Below, one piece after another: positions 26,526 through 34,505 of a stretch of DNA of 64,000 bases. The notes beneath the pieces are model-generated. The model was not told the origin of the DNA and did no database searches. It worked only from the letters and a program-made list of their open reading frames with translations. Both the position numbers and the translations under genes were made by a program. This stretch comes from Thalassotalea crassostreae (GTDB lineage: Bacteria > Pseudomonadota > Gammaproteobacteria > Enterobacterales > Alteromonadaceae), in the NCBI RefSeq assembly GCF_001831495.1, contig NZ_CP017689.1, forward strand, positions 2,232,001-2,296,000, given 5' to 3'. Position 1 is the first letter of the stretch. Every line of letters starts with the position of its first letter.

Positions 26526-27578
26526 ATGAAACTTGAAGCATCAATTCAAACAAAACGTTATCTTTTTATTCTAGAAGCGTTTAAAAAAATTTATAACGAA
26601 CAAATTAATGATACCGATCAGGAGCTTGCTGAGTTATTAGAACAATACATTAACGCCGATGATATTAGCGTAAGTGGACGCAAATATATTAAAAACATCG
26701 TTCATAGATGGGGAAAGACTAACCTCAACGTAGCAATGCAACTTAATTTTGCCAAACCAATAAACCCAGCTTTATTCGGTGTGTTTGGTCTTTGTGTAGG
26801 TTCTGCGACTACATTACGCTGCTTCTTTGAGCAATGGGCTGAATTTGGCCGTATCCTATTTACCTTTAATACCACTACATTTTTAGAAGGCGATACGGTT
26901 GCGACGTTAACCTTCCATCCTGATGCTGATGTTGTTGAAGAGAATATTCATTACCAAACAATACAAGGCGGTATTGCAGCGAGTTTATCTAATTTAAGAA
27001 CGGTATCTAGCGCAAGCTTTAGCCCTGATAAAATTGTTTTACCAAGCGGTATCAGTCAAAAATCGAGAGATGCTATTTCCGAATTAGCTGGCTGTCCGGT
27101 GGAAACTACTGAAGAAAATATTGGCCAACTGATCATTAATAAAAGTCGTCTATCGACTCTATTACCGGCCGGCGATAGCCAATGTAACCTTGCCTATTAC
27201 CAGTTAGCGGCAAGACGCCTTATTGATGTTGCTCCAGATAACATGGTTTACAAAGTCCGCTCGTGGTTTATCGATACCATAATTAGCAATAATATAGACC
27301 ATGCAGATATTGTTAAAGACCTCGGCTTAAGTATAGAATTTATTAAAGAAAAACTTGTTGAGCATAATAGTGATATCAATAAAGTAAAGAGCAGTGTCCT
27401 GCCGACTTTAGCAAGGCACCTACTACAACAGCAAGGTGTACAAATTAAAGAAATAGCCTTTAAACTCGGTTACACCAGCGCCAGCTCTTTTAATAAAGCA
27501 TACAACCGCTGGACCGGTCATTCCCCAGCCGATTATCGGAAATCTTATATTGAGCGTATAAATAACCTAAAATTTTAG
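26526..27578 (+). CDS. AraC-family regulator (divergent second copy)
   Basis: A 350-residue protein with the C-terminal AraC signature IKEIAFKLGYTSASSFNKAYNRWTGHSPADYRKS at about 300-340. A weaker first helix-turn-helix precedes it (ADIVKDLGLSIEFIKEKL). The N-terminal region is only distantly similar to that of its divergent neighbour. The first DNA-binding unit is less canonical, so binding may depend mainly on the second helix. The shared 99-base promoter with the opposite AraC gene suggests cross-regulation. It converges on the outer-membrane protein gene with a terminator between. Confidence 0.88.
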   Translation: MKLEASIQTKRYLFILEAFKKIYNEQINDTDQELAELLEQYINADDISVSGRKYIKNIVHRWGKTNLNVAMQLNFAKPINPALFGVFGLCVGSATTLRCFFEQWAEFGRILFTFNTTTFLEGDTVATLTFHPDADVVEENIHYQTIQGGIAASLSNLRTVSSASFSPDKIVLPSGISQKSRDAISELAGCPVETTEENIGQLIINKSRLSTLLPAGDSQCNLAYYQLAARRLIDVAPDNMVYKVRSWFIDTIISNNIDHADIVKDLGLSIEFIKEKLVEHNSDINKVKSSVLPTLARHLLQQQGVQIKEIAFKLGYTSASSFNKAYNRWTGHSPADYRKSYIERINNLKF

Positions 27579-27628
27579 TCTTAATATTAATTAAATGTCA
27601 TTAATAATGCTTCAACAGACCACATAAA

Positions 27629-27653
27629 AAAACCGCTAGAATATAGCGGTTTT
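27629..27653. terminator. Bidirectional terminator
   Basis: AAAACCGCTA and TAGCGGTTTT arms with a five-base loop, between the convergent AraC gene and the outer-membrane protein gene. Confidence 0.88.
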
Positions 27654-27682
27654 CATGTTTAAGGTATAAATAAAGTATTGAT

Positions 27683-28516
27683 TTATCTAAACCAGTTAGC
27701 CATAACGTTTTCAACAACAGGTGAAATGTTAAAGCTGATCATCCATTCTGGACCAAAATCATCATCTTTTTCCACGTAGTAGTTTATTTCCATACCTAGT
27801 TTCCATGGACGAGCACCAAACATTACTGTTTTACCAAATGAAAAGTTTACCGGTACTGTCCATTGTTCAGCTACATGGTCATAAGAAATTATTGGTGATG
27901 TTCCGTAATTCCAACCTCCACCAGGTAATTTCACCCAGAAAAATTGTGATGATGTAATGCTGATATCTATGTCGCCGCCAACATCCCACTGGTGATTAGG
28001 AAACGCACCGATAATACCATCTGCAGAGATCTGACCCCATAAAAACTCAGGTCCTAATGTAGTAGATTCACCGCCACCAACTTTTTCATCACCAGTAGGT
28101 AATGATGTAAAAACACCAAGTGCCATTAACTCGCCAGGATTGTCTTTTGGTGGCGCAAACGCATAGGCAACATCCATAGAAATATCGCCAAGACCTGATT
28201 CTTCAGCCCAAGGGGTGGACACATGTATAGGAACTGCTGGACGCCAAATTATTTTCGTACCATCGTCTCGTGGAAACGGCAAAGATGGCTGAAACAATAT
28301 CATTTGACTGTCTTGATCGTCAGCGCCCGGAATATCTCCTTCGTAAGTACGATGTTGAAATTTGAAATTCAATGATGCAAAGGCAGTATTAGGGTTAGCT
28401 AACTCTTTTGCCGCTTTATCTGCTTCACTTTCTCCTTCTGCAGCAAAAGCAGATAGTGAAACTGTTGCTAAAACGCCAAAAAATAATTTACTCATTTTTG
28501 ATTGGATGATGGACAT
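27683..28516 (-). CDS. Outer-membrane beta-barrel protein (neuromedin-U/MetA-pathway-like transporter)
   Basis: A 277-residue protein with a signal peptide ending near AFA (residue about 25). Alternating hydrophobic strands follow, ending in VVENVMANWFR. Segments such as LASLNFKFQHRTYEGD, PWAEESGLGDISMDVAYAF, GVFTSLPTGDE and WKLGMEINYYVE resemble proteins labelled neuromedin U or putative phenol-pathway outer-membrane transporters. These are thought to be small barrels near catabolic genes for hydrophobic compounds. Function is not established. An internal ATG at residue 8 is an alternative start. Its closeness to the acyl-CoA dehydrogenase pair supports a role in uptake. Confidence 0.72.
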   Translation of the reverse strand: MSIIQSKMSKLFFGVLATVSLSAFAAEGESEADKAAKELANPNTAFASLNFKFQHRTYEGDIPGADDQDSQMILFQPSLPFPRDDGTKIIWRPAVPIHVSTPWAEESGLGDISMDVAYAFAPPKDNPGELMALGVFTSLPTGDEKVGGGESTTLGPEFLWGQISADGIIGAFPNHQWDVGGDIDISITSSQFFWVKLPGGGWNYGTSPIISYDHVAEQWTVPVNFSFGKTVMFGARPWKLGMEINYYVEKDDDFGPEWMISFNISPVVENVMANWFR

Positions 28517-28728
28517 AAACTTTAAATCTCCCTGATGATTTTTAGTTATTTTTGATAATACAATTTATTTATAGTCGATAGTATCAAAAATTTCCTTGAT
28601 TTTTAACGTCTTAATCACAAAACAGTAACAAAAAATCAAATAGACTATTTTGCGCTCCTTAAAACGAAGAGATTATAAACCCTAACTAACGTTTCGTTTT
28701 TTGTTTTAGAAACGCTTTTATGGGACTA

Positions 28729-29904
28729 TTAATATGAACGCGGCAAACCAAGAACGTGTTCACCTAAATAGTTCAACGTCATTTGTTGTGTTACCGGGGC
28801 CAAACGGAACAACTGACACTCTCTAAACCAACGTTCAACATGATATTCGCGAGCAAATCCACAGCCGCCCAAGGTTTGCATCGCATGATGCGTTGCTTCT
28901 AAAGCAGCTTCTGCAGCAAGCCATTTTGCCATATTCGCTACGTCGCCAACGTCTTTATCAGATTTGCCATCGTCGTATAAGGTAGCGGCTTTCAGTACTT
29001 GTCCCCAAGCAGCTTCTACTTTAGCGTACGCCGCAGCAAGAGGATGCTGAACAGCTTGATGGGCGCCAATAGGTTGACCAAATACGTTACGCTCTTTTGC
29101 GTATTCAATCGCGTGTTCAAGTGCAAGTTTAGCGGTACCGCAGGCGCCAGAGGCAATTAAAATACGCTCTGGATTTAAGGTGCCTAGTAATTGATAGAAG
29201 CCCTTTCCTTCTTCACCTAACAAGCAGTCTTTAGATACTCTTACATTATCAAAAAAGACTTGGAAGGATTTATAGTAATGATATCCGTGCTTATCTATTG
29301 GCGTATAACTGATCCCTTCACAGGGTAAATCTACTAGAAATAGTGAAATACCCGCCGCTTTATTTTTTACGTCTTCTTTTTTCGAAGTACGAGCAACAAC
29401 CAATACTGCATCAGTATTATCTATGTTAGTAATAAACCACTTGCCGCCATTTATTATATAATCATCACCTTCTTTTTTTGCAAAAGTCTCAATGTTTAAT
29501 GAGTTCGTACCAGCGTTAGGCTCTGATAAAGCAAAAGCACAGGTTTTTTCACCAGCTGCAAATGCCGGTAAATATTTAGATTTTTGTTCATCATTAGCAT
29601 GATGAGCCACAGATAAATTACCCAATAAGCCAAACAAGTAACCAAGCGCTGGACCACCGCCACCGCCACCGCGGCACAAAGCCTCCATGGCAAGTGCTAC
29701 ATCAGTTAAACCAGCGTCAGCACCACCCCACTTTTCTTCAAGTGGTAAACCAAAGAATCCTAGCGAGCCAATTTCTTCCATAAACTCTTTTGGATATTGT
29801 TTATTTTCATCCATTTCACGCCAGTATTCTGGGTCGTATTTTTTTGCAAGATCAGCAGCCATGTCGGCGATCATTTGCTGTTCCATGGTTAAATCAAAGT
29901 TCAT
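28729..29904 (-). CDS. Acyl-CoA dehydrogenase, pair member with IVD-like catalytic Glu
   Basis: A 391-residue acyl-CoA dehydrogenase: LPLEEKWGGADAGLTD, then CAFALSEPNAGTNS and KWFITNIDNTDAV for FAD and substrate, and helix-G sequence TLNPERILIASGACG. The C-terminus reads RLAPVTQQMTLNYLGEHVLGLPRSY, so the usual YEGT(S/A)EIQ Glu is absent. The Glu in NPERI lies where isovaleryl-CoA dehydrogenase carries its catalytic base. The enzyme may therefore be active with that geometry. It is 24 bases downstream of another acyl-CoA dehydrogenase, so the two are co-transcribed and may form a heteromer. AGGAAATAAC precedes the ATG. Confidence 0.9.
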   Translation of the reverse strand: MNFDLTMEQQMIADMAADLAKKYDPEYWREMDENKQYPKEFMEEIGSLGFFGLPLEEKWGGADAGLTDVALAMEALCRGGGGGGPALGYLFGLLGNLSVAHHANDEQKSKYLPAFAAGEKTCAFALSEPNAGTNSLNIETFAKKEGDDYIINGGKWFITNIDNTDAVLVVARTSKKEDVKNKAAGISLFLVDLPCEGISYTPIDKHGYHYYKSFQVFFDNVRVSKDCLLGEEGKGFYQLLGTLNPERILIASGACGTAKLALEHAIEYAKERNVFGQPIGAHQAVQHPLAAAYAKVEAAWGQVLKAATLYDDGKSDKDVGDVANMAKWLAAEAALEATHHAMQTLGGCGFAREYHVERWFRECQLFRLAPVTQQMTLNYLGEHVLGLPRSY

Positions 29905-29928
29905 AATGTTATTTCCTAATAATTTAAC

Positions 29929-31080
29929 TTAAAACGCACTTAAACCAGTGATGGCACGGCCAATCATTAGTTTTTGGATTTCGTTAGTCCCTTCGGTAAC
30001 ACGAAAAACTTTCGCCGCTCGCGCCATATATTCAACAGGGAATTCACGGGTAACACCATTACCACCGTGAATTTTAGTCGCTTCATCAACGATTTCGCAG
30101 GCTAAATCGGTGCAGTACCATTTTGCCATTGCCGCGTCGATGTCTGAGCGTTTCTTCATATCAATTGAATGCAGTGCTTTAAATGCCATTAACTTACCCG
30201 CTTCGATTTGGGTATACATAGTCGCTAGCTTTTCTTGCACGATTTGCTTGGCTGCAATTGGCTTACCAAATTGCACTCTATCAAGAGAATATTGTAGTGC
30301 TTCATCAAACGCCGCTTGGGCAATGCCCATCGCCATTAAACCTACGATAGGACGAGAAGATTGTAGTAATGTTAACAGCATTTTCAATCCTTGCCCTGGT
30401 GCTGCCACCATGTTTTCTCGAGGTACACGGCAGTTATCAAAGAATACTTGTGCGGTAGATTGGCTATTTAATGCTGTCTTGTCGATATTGGTGGTTTCAT
30501 AACCATGCTCTTCACGATCAACTAAAAATACAGCAAGACCAGTTTCATCGCCTTCAGTTACGTTTGCTAATACGTACATAAAATCTGAATAGTCACCTGA
30601 TGATATCCACATTTTTTCGCCGTTAATCACAAAATGATCAGCACCATCTGGCTTTGCACGACAAGTCGCTGAAGAAATATCAGAGCCAGTGCCTGGTTCA
30701 GATATAGCGACAGATGCGATTAGATCACACTCTAAGAATTTATCGAGATATATACTACGCAGTGGCTCAGGAGTACCGGCAACCATCTTACCAGAGGCAA
30801 AATAAATTAAGGTGGTGATGGCAATATCTGGCGAAACCCTTGCAAGCTCATGCATGAGTAGGCCTTGAGTCACCGCATCCATATCGAAACCGCCAAGCTC
30901 TTCAGGCAAAAAACCATTAACCACACCAAATGGTGCAAGTTTCTTTTGGATGTCTTTGGCTAATTCAGTTGGAATATATTTATCACGATATTCGTCAGCG
31001 ATTGGTTTAATTTCTGCTTGTAAGAATTTCTTAAAACCATCAACGGCGATAGTTTGCATTTCATCTAATGAAAAATCCAT
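29929..31080 (-). CDS. Acyl-CoA dehydrogenase, first gene of pair
   Basis: A 383-residue acyl-CoA dehydrogenase with ASVAISEPGTGSDISS, EKMWISSGDYSDF and the C-terminal RVTEGTNEIQKLMIGR, which carries the usual catalytic Glu. The helix-G region reads LLQSSRPIVGLMAMG and lacks the Glu found in its partner. The two genes thus carry the catalytic base at different places. The pair resembles adjacent acyl-CoA dehydrogenases of steroid and branched-acyl catabolism in actinobacteria, which form alpha2-beta2 enzymes; assembly here is inference. The gene lies after the terminator of the Paa-like operon and likely has its own promoter. Confidence 0.92.
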   Translation of the reverse strand: MDFSLDEMQTIAVDGFKKFLQAEIKPIADEYRDKYIPTELAKDIQKKLAPFGVVNGFLPEELGGFDMDAVTQGLLMHELARVSPDIAITTLIYFASGKMVAGTPEPLRSIYLDKFLECDLIASVAISEPGTGSDISSATCRAKPDGADHFVINGEKMWISSGDYSDFMYVLANVTEGDETGLAVFLVDREEHGYETTNIDKTALNSQSTAQVFFDNCRVPRENMVAAPGQGLKMLLTLLQSSRPIVGLMAMGIAQAAFDEALQYSLDRVQFGKPIAAKQIVQEKLATMYTQIEAGKLMAFKALHSIDMKKRSDIDAAMAKWYCTDLACEIVDEATKIHGGNGVTREFPVEYMARAAKVFRVTEGTNEIQKLMIGRAITGLSAF

Positions 31081-31276
31081 TGTTGCCTCATTTGTTTATT
31101 ACTGATCTGCTGCTGTGAAGTTGCGTAAATTTGTTTTTATCTTGATCAGTTTTTTTAGTATAATTGATAATAACGCCTTGCCTCGACTTTGCTTTATCAA
31201 AACGAGCATTGCGATTGCTTTCAAACTTGCTAATCCTAAACCTCAAACTTAAATTAAATTAAATAACCCAAACAAA

Positions 31277-31300
31277 AAACCCTAGCACAAACTAGGGTTT
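31277..31300 (-). terminator. Terminator after the Paa-like operon
   Basis: AAACCCTAG and CTAGGGTTT arms, with a T-run on the minus strand. It lies 24 bases after the paaC-like stop. Confidence 0.85.
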
Positions 31301-31323
31301 AGAAAATTTAGATCAGATTGAGA

Positions 31324-32178
31324 TTAATCGTAATCAAACGCAATGGTTTCTGGCTTATCCCATAAATCAATTTCATCTTGTACAGAAATAGACAATGGAC
31401 GGCGAGCCAAAATAGCGCCTTCATTGGTTGGAACTACGTATTCCCATAGTGCGGCAGGCATTTCACTACCTTCAGGGCGACGGCGTTTGTTATTACGTTC
31501 TGCTGGGTTAATCGAATCTACCAGCGCTTCAATTTTTTGTTCGGTAATATCAAGTACTTTAGCAAGTTTAGCTGAAGCTTCTTTGATAAACATTTGACGT
31601 GCATCCCATACCGACTGACTGCGAACACCCGAAGCTAACAGCTCACATTCAGATGATGCTTTCTCAGTACCGAACCAAGCGATAGCGGCGCCTAAACGAT
31701 GCGCAATACAGGCGATTGCTTCTTGCTTTTCAGCTTCTGTGAATAAAGTGAACCATCCATCAGAGTTTAAGCGGTGGAAATAACACTCTTTACCAAACGC
31801 TGTCATCATAGGCGCGATGTCACTGTGTGTTCCGTCTTTAAATGTTGCCATTAAGCGCCAAACTGCAAGCTCTGCCAAGTATGTGGTAACGATATAATCT
31901 CCGTAACTTTGCGGCGGATTATCAAGCATGTCCATATTATGAACTTCAACCGCTTTACGGCCGAATTCAATTTGGAAATCTGGTAAGTTATTTTCTTCTT
32001 CTAAATAACGGAATAATGCACGGGTATGGCCCCATGTATCTTGCGACATAGCACCTAGGGCCGTGGCATCTTGAAGATTACGGCTATTCATTAAGCTGCG
32101 TGTATACCAATGTCCTAATACCCACTCTGTATCAGCGATACAAAGTAATTCAGCCATTAAATTCTTTTCTATAGTCAT
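31324..32178 (-). CDS. paaC: PaaC-like structural subunit of a CoA-thioester oxygenase
   Basis: A 284-residue helical ferritin-like protein. CIADTEWVLGHWYTRSL, MSQDTWGHTRALFRYLEE and GKECYFHRLNSDGWFTLF align with E. coli PaaC segments LGEWCG, LLGQARNFLSYAAE and KEARYHLRFSRGWLERL. PaaC pairs with PaaA in the phenylacetyl-CoA epoxidase and does not carry the active diiron site in the known enzyme. This copy is about 35 residues longer than E. coli PaaC, with extra sequence at the C-terminus. It is the last gene of the operon. Sequence divergence suggests a different CoA thioester may be the substrate. Confidence 0.8.
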   Translation of the reverse strand: MTIEKNLMAELLCIADTEWVLGHWYTRSLMNSRNLQDATALGAMSQDTWGHTRALFRYLEEENNLPDFQIEFGRKAVEVHNMDMLDNPPQSYGDYIVTTYLAELAVWRLMATFKDGTHSDIAPMMTAFGKECYFHRLNSDGWFTLFTEAEKQEAIACIAHRLGAAIAWFGTEKASSECELLASGVRSQSVWDARQMFIKEASAKLAKVLDITEQKIEALVDSINPAERNNKRRRPEGSEMPAALWEYVVPTNEGAILARRPLSISVQDEIDLWDKPETIAFDYD

Positions 32179-32282
32179 TTTCTTTACCTATGTTATCTGC
32201 TTTTACTGCTTTTGTTTTTTGTTGCAATAACAACGCGAAAAGCAGATCTATAAATGTGTTTAATAATTGATAATTTATAACG

Positions 32283-32492
32283 CTATTCAGGCATCTTATG
32301 TTGCCATTTCATCCAACCAAATGTTTGTTTACAGCCATTACATTTGAATAAGATTTCTGAAACCGTTCCACCAAAAGGACTCGCAACCTGAGTATCTTCC
32401 GATTTGCACCAAGGACACTCGACAGTTTGATCGTACTCATCTTTAAAGACTTTCGAATCGTGTTTTTGTTTTGGATTATTATCTGTTGTCAT
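32283..32492 (-). CDS. Zinc-ribbon protein equal to the C-terminal half of PaaD
   Basis: A 69-residue protein from the ATG at 32492. The stop of the paaB-like gene overlaps it in TAATG. It has two Cys pairs, Cys26/Cys29 in CPWC and Cys51/Cys54 in CNGC. The spacing and sequence SPFGGTVSEILFKCNGCKQTFGWMKW match the C-terminal zinc ribbon of E. coli PaaD (SEFGSTACKALYRC...FDYFK). In E. coli this ribbon is fused to a MIP18/DUF59 domain. Here it is a separate gene, placed after paaB. It probably works with the MIP18-like protein to mature or stabilise the oxygenase. Confidence 0.82.
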   Translation of the reverse strand: MTTDNNPKQKHDSKVFKDEYDQTVECPWCKSEDTQVASPFGGTVSEILFKCNGCKQTFGWMKWQHKMPE

Positions 32493-32725
32493 TATGCAAA
32501 ACCGATTGGCGTATCTTCTTTGCCAATGATGCCAAGAATGTGATCTTGACGAACACAACATAATTCAACCCATGGTTTTTCTGAATATGTCATGTAGGCT
32601 TGCGCTCTGGCCAAATCTTCATTTAGCGCATATATACAACCTAAGTGGCTTAATTCTTTATCAATTTTTTCACGACCGAATACTTCGTATACGCTCGCAT
32701 CGGCTTTATGATCAAGCTTGCTCAT
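32492..32725 (-). CDS. paaB: PaaB-like subunit of a CoA-thioester oxygenase
   Basis: A 77-residue protein. VYEVFGREKIDKELSHLGCIYALNEDLARAQAYMTYSEKPWVELCCVRQDHIL aligns, piece by piece, with E. coli PaaB YEVFVRSKQGLSHRHVGSLHA...ALENARDAYTRR...IWVVKASEI. It lacks the last about 20 residues of E. coli PaaB. PaaB bridges PaaAC dimers in the known complex. It lies between the two PaaD-like genes and overlaps the zinc-ribbon gene by one base, so translation is coupled. Confidence 0.82.
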   Translation of the reverse strand: MSKLDHKADASVYEVFGREKIDKELSHLGCIYALNEDLARAQAYMTYSEKPWVELCCVRQDHILGIIGKEDTPIGFA

Positions 32726-32773
32726 AATTAACTCTTCTCTTTGTGAGTTATCGATTTACGATAACTAATAACT

Positions 32774-33109
32774 TTAAATCACATATCCGTGACGGGCTGC
32801 GCGTTCTCGTGCTTCTTCGGTGATGTGAGTTCGGTCCCATTGATGACCCCACTCGACTTTTACTTTGACTTTATCTACACCGTCTAAGTCACCTACACGC
32901 TTGCGAATATCAGCCATCATCAGCTCTAATGCTGGACAACCAATACAAGGTAAAACCAATCCAACATAAATGCCTTTATCAACGGTAGCCTCTACTCGTC
33001 TAACCATTCCCATATCAAGAATGTTGACACCCATGTGTGGGTCGATAACTTCCTTCAAAGCAGCATTAATAAGTTGTAATTGTTCGTTTACCAAAATGAC
33101 GCACCCCAT
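32774..33109 (-). CDS. paaD: MIP18/DUF59 protein equal to the N-terminal half of PaaD
   Basis: A 111-residue MIP18-type protein: ALKEVIDPHMGVNILDMGMVRRVE and LPCIGCPALELMMADIRKRV match the N-terminal domain of PaaD. ITEEARERAARHGYVI matches the PaaD segment before its zinc ribbon. The ribbon itself is missing here and is encoded at 32283-32492. MIP18-like proteins help assemble iron or iron-sulfur centres. The start at 33109 lies inside the paaA-like gene, with a 22-base overlap; a TTG at 33094 after a GGGG motif is another possible start. Either way the two genes are translationally coupled. Confidence 0.8.
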   Translation of the reverse strand: MGCVILVNEQLQLINAALKEVIDPHMGVNILDMGMVRRVEATVDKGIYVGLVLPCIGCPALELMMADIRKRVGDLDGVDKVKVKVEWGHQWDRTHITEEARERAARHGYVI

Positions 33110-34059
33110 TCTTCACGTTGTAAACGCTCATAAATTGCCGGGCGCATGCGACCACCTTTTTTCATGTTGTTTACGACATCAGTCCACTCACATTTTTCCC
33201 AGATCCAATCACCTGATTCACGATCCCATGTCATTGGGTATGGTAAGTCTAAAACGTACTTGCCTTCGTCTTCGTCAAAATGCGCAGGCACTTCACAGCC
33301 AATTCGTTTTGCTAGGTTACAAGCTGATTGCAACCACTTATCACGCATTTCATCGTTTGACCATTTACGTACGCCGTAAATAAGTTGGTCCATTTTTCCT
33401 TTCATCGCATCAGGACGGCCATACCAGAACACACCATGTGGGAATACCCAGTCAACGGCTTCTTGAACCATCGCACGCGTTTCATCGTTGTAGTTCCAAT
33501 AAAACTCCATCCAGTAAGAGCCATGGCGCATATGGAATGCTTCTTCAAAGTTAACCTTTCTTAATGCACGACGGTAAGGGGCGAATGAACAATGTAGCTC
33601 GATATCCCATGTTGTATAACGTCCTGCACGGTCTAAAAAGGCTTGAGCAACGACAAAATAAATGTAGTTCTTTAATTCAAACTCAAGGACTGGCATGGAC
33701 CAAAACCTTTCCGGTGGACGTTCAAATGCTTCTTTATGCATATCAACACCGAAACGCTCCCACAACATACCTTGCTGATGTGCGTGACCCACTTCATCTT
33801 GAATTGAACCAGATATTGCCATTTTGGCACCAAGATCAGGTGCTGTTACATAACCCGTTTGTGCCCATGTCAATACGGTCACCTCACCGGCTGCAGCGAT
33901 TTCTAATGTGTTTTCCAAAACTTTGCGGTATCGAGGGGTAAGCTCGTCTATATTTTCAATCAATTCGCCTGCTTTAATGCGATCAAGCATCGCTTGTTCA
34001 GCAGGATCGTCGGCTACCATTTCTGGTTTTGCCATTGGTCGAATAACGGTTGATTCCAT
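33088..34059 (-). CDS. paaA: PaaA-like diiron subunit of a CoA-thioester oxygenase
   Basis: A 323-residue protein from the ATG at 34059, with GGAG eight bases upstream; a TTG four codons earlier is part of that ribosome-binding site. Diiron ligands are visible: Glu59, the pair Glu89/His92 in QDEVGH, and Glu173/His176 in FEEAFH. E. coli PaaA has QDEAGH and KEESFH at matching places, and SFAPYRRAL matches its SYGPYARAM. Overall similarity is limited. PaaA epoxidises the aromatic ring of phenylacetyl-CoA with oxygen and a PaaE-supplied electron. No PaaE is in the window, so the electron donor and the true substrate remain open. Confidence 0.85.
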   Translation of the reverse strand: MESTVIRPMAKPEMVADDPAEQAMLDRIKAGELIENIDELTPRYRKVLENTLEIAAAGEVTVLTWAQTGYVTAPDLGAKMAISGSIQDEVGHAHQQGMLWERFGVDMHKEAFERPPERFWSMPVLEFELKNYIYFVVAQAFLDRAGRYTTWDIELHCSFAPYRRALRKVNFEEAFHMRHGSYWMEFYWNYNDETRAMVQEAVDWVFPHGVFWYGRPDAMKGKMDQLIYGVRKWSNDEMRDKWLQSACNLAKRIGCEVPAHFDEDEGKYVLDLPYPMTWDRESGDWIWEKCEWTDVVNNMKKGGRMRPAIYERLQREEWGASFW

Positions 34060-34147
34060 TGTTGTCTCCAATTAATAAGGATTTTATTATCTTGAGTTTT
34101 GTTTGGTTTGCACTAAGCAAACGTCATGTAACTAAAATTAGCAGCCA

Positions 34148-34163
34148 TCGATATCGATATCGA
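34148..34163. promoter_or_regulatory. 16-base perfect palindrome upstream of paaA-like gene
   Basis: TCGATATCGATATCGA, about 90 bases before the paaA-like start. It may be an operator, though simple alternating sequence can also be palindromic by chance. Confidence 0.35.
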
Positions 34164-34402
34164 ATACTTTCGAAGGGTGATATAAACGGTATAAAACAAT
34201 CAGTAAAAATTTCTAAACACTTGTATTTAAAGAGTTTAATGACATAAAAAGTAAAATAAAAGGTCATATAACTGACATTTAAACTTGTCATTTTGGGCGT
34301 AACAGGTTTCTCAACCTTTATTGAAACCTTATTTTTGTTGTGGGAATAGACTCAAAAACCTAAATCTATACAACTAAGTCTAGGCGAAAAATGAAAAAAA
34401 AA

Positions 34403-34426
34403 CCTGAATAGAGATAGCTATTCAGG
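34403..34426 (-). terminator. Terminator after YeiH-type gene
   Basis: CCTGAATAG and CTATTCAGG arms with a six-base loop, followed on the minus strand by eight Ts. Confidence 0.92.
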
Positions 34427-34505
34427 CTTTATTTGCCGGTCAATAATTGCCTATATCAATAGGCCACAGTGGCTTATCAAAAGGCCACTTTCGCTTTATT
34501 CGAAG

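Larger units (their letters stand above)
34060..34505. other. 446-base intergenic region upstream of paaA-like gene
   Basis: No gene seen. It holds a 16-base perfect palindrome at 34148-34163, a TGACA/TGTCA inverted repeat at 34273-34290 and the YeiH terminator at 34403-34426. The promoter of the Paa-like operon should be here. Confidence 0.6.

Noticed and set aside
29641..29680. Run of Gly codons in the acyl-CoA dehydrogenase at 28729-29904, which could suggest a frameshift
   Set aside because: The reading frame continues with normal family sequence on both sides, so it is a real Gly-rich turn (CRGGGGGGPALGY).
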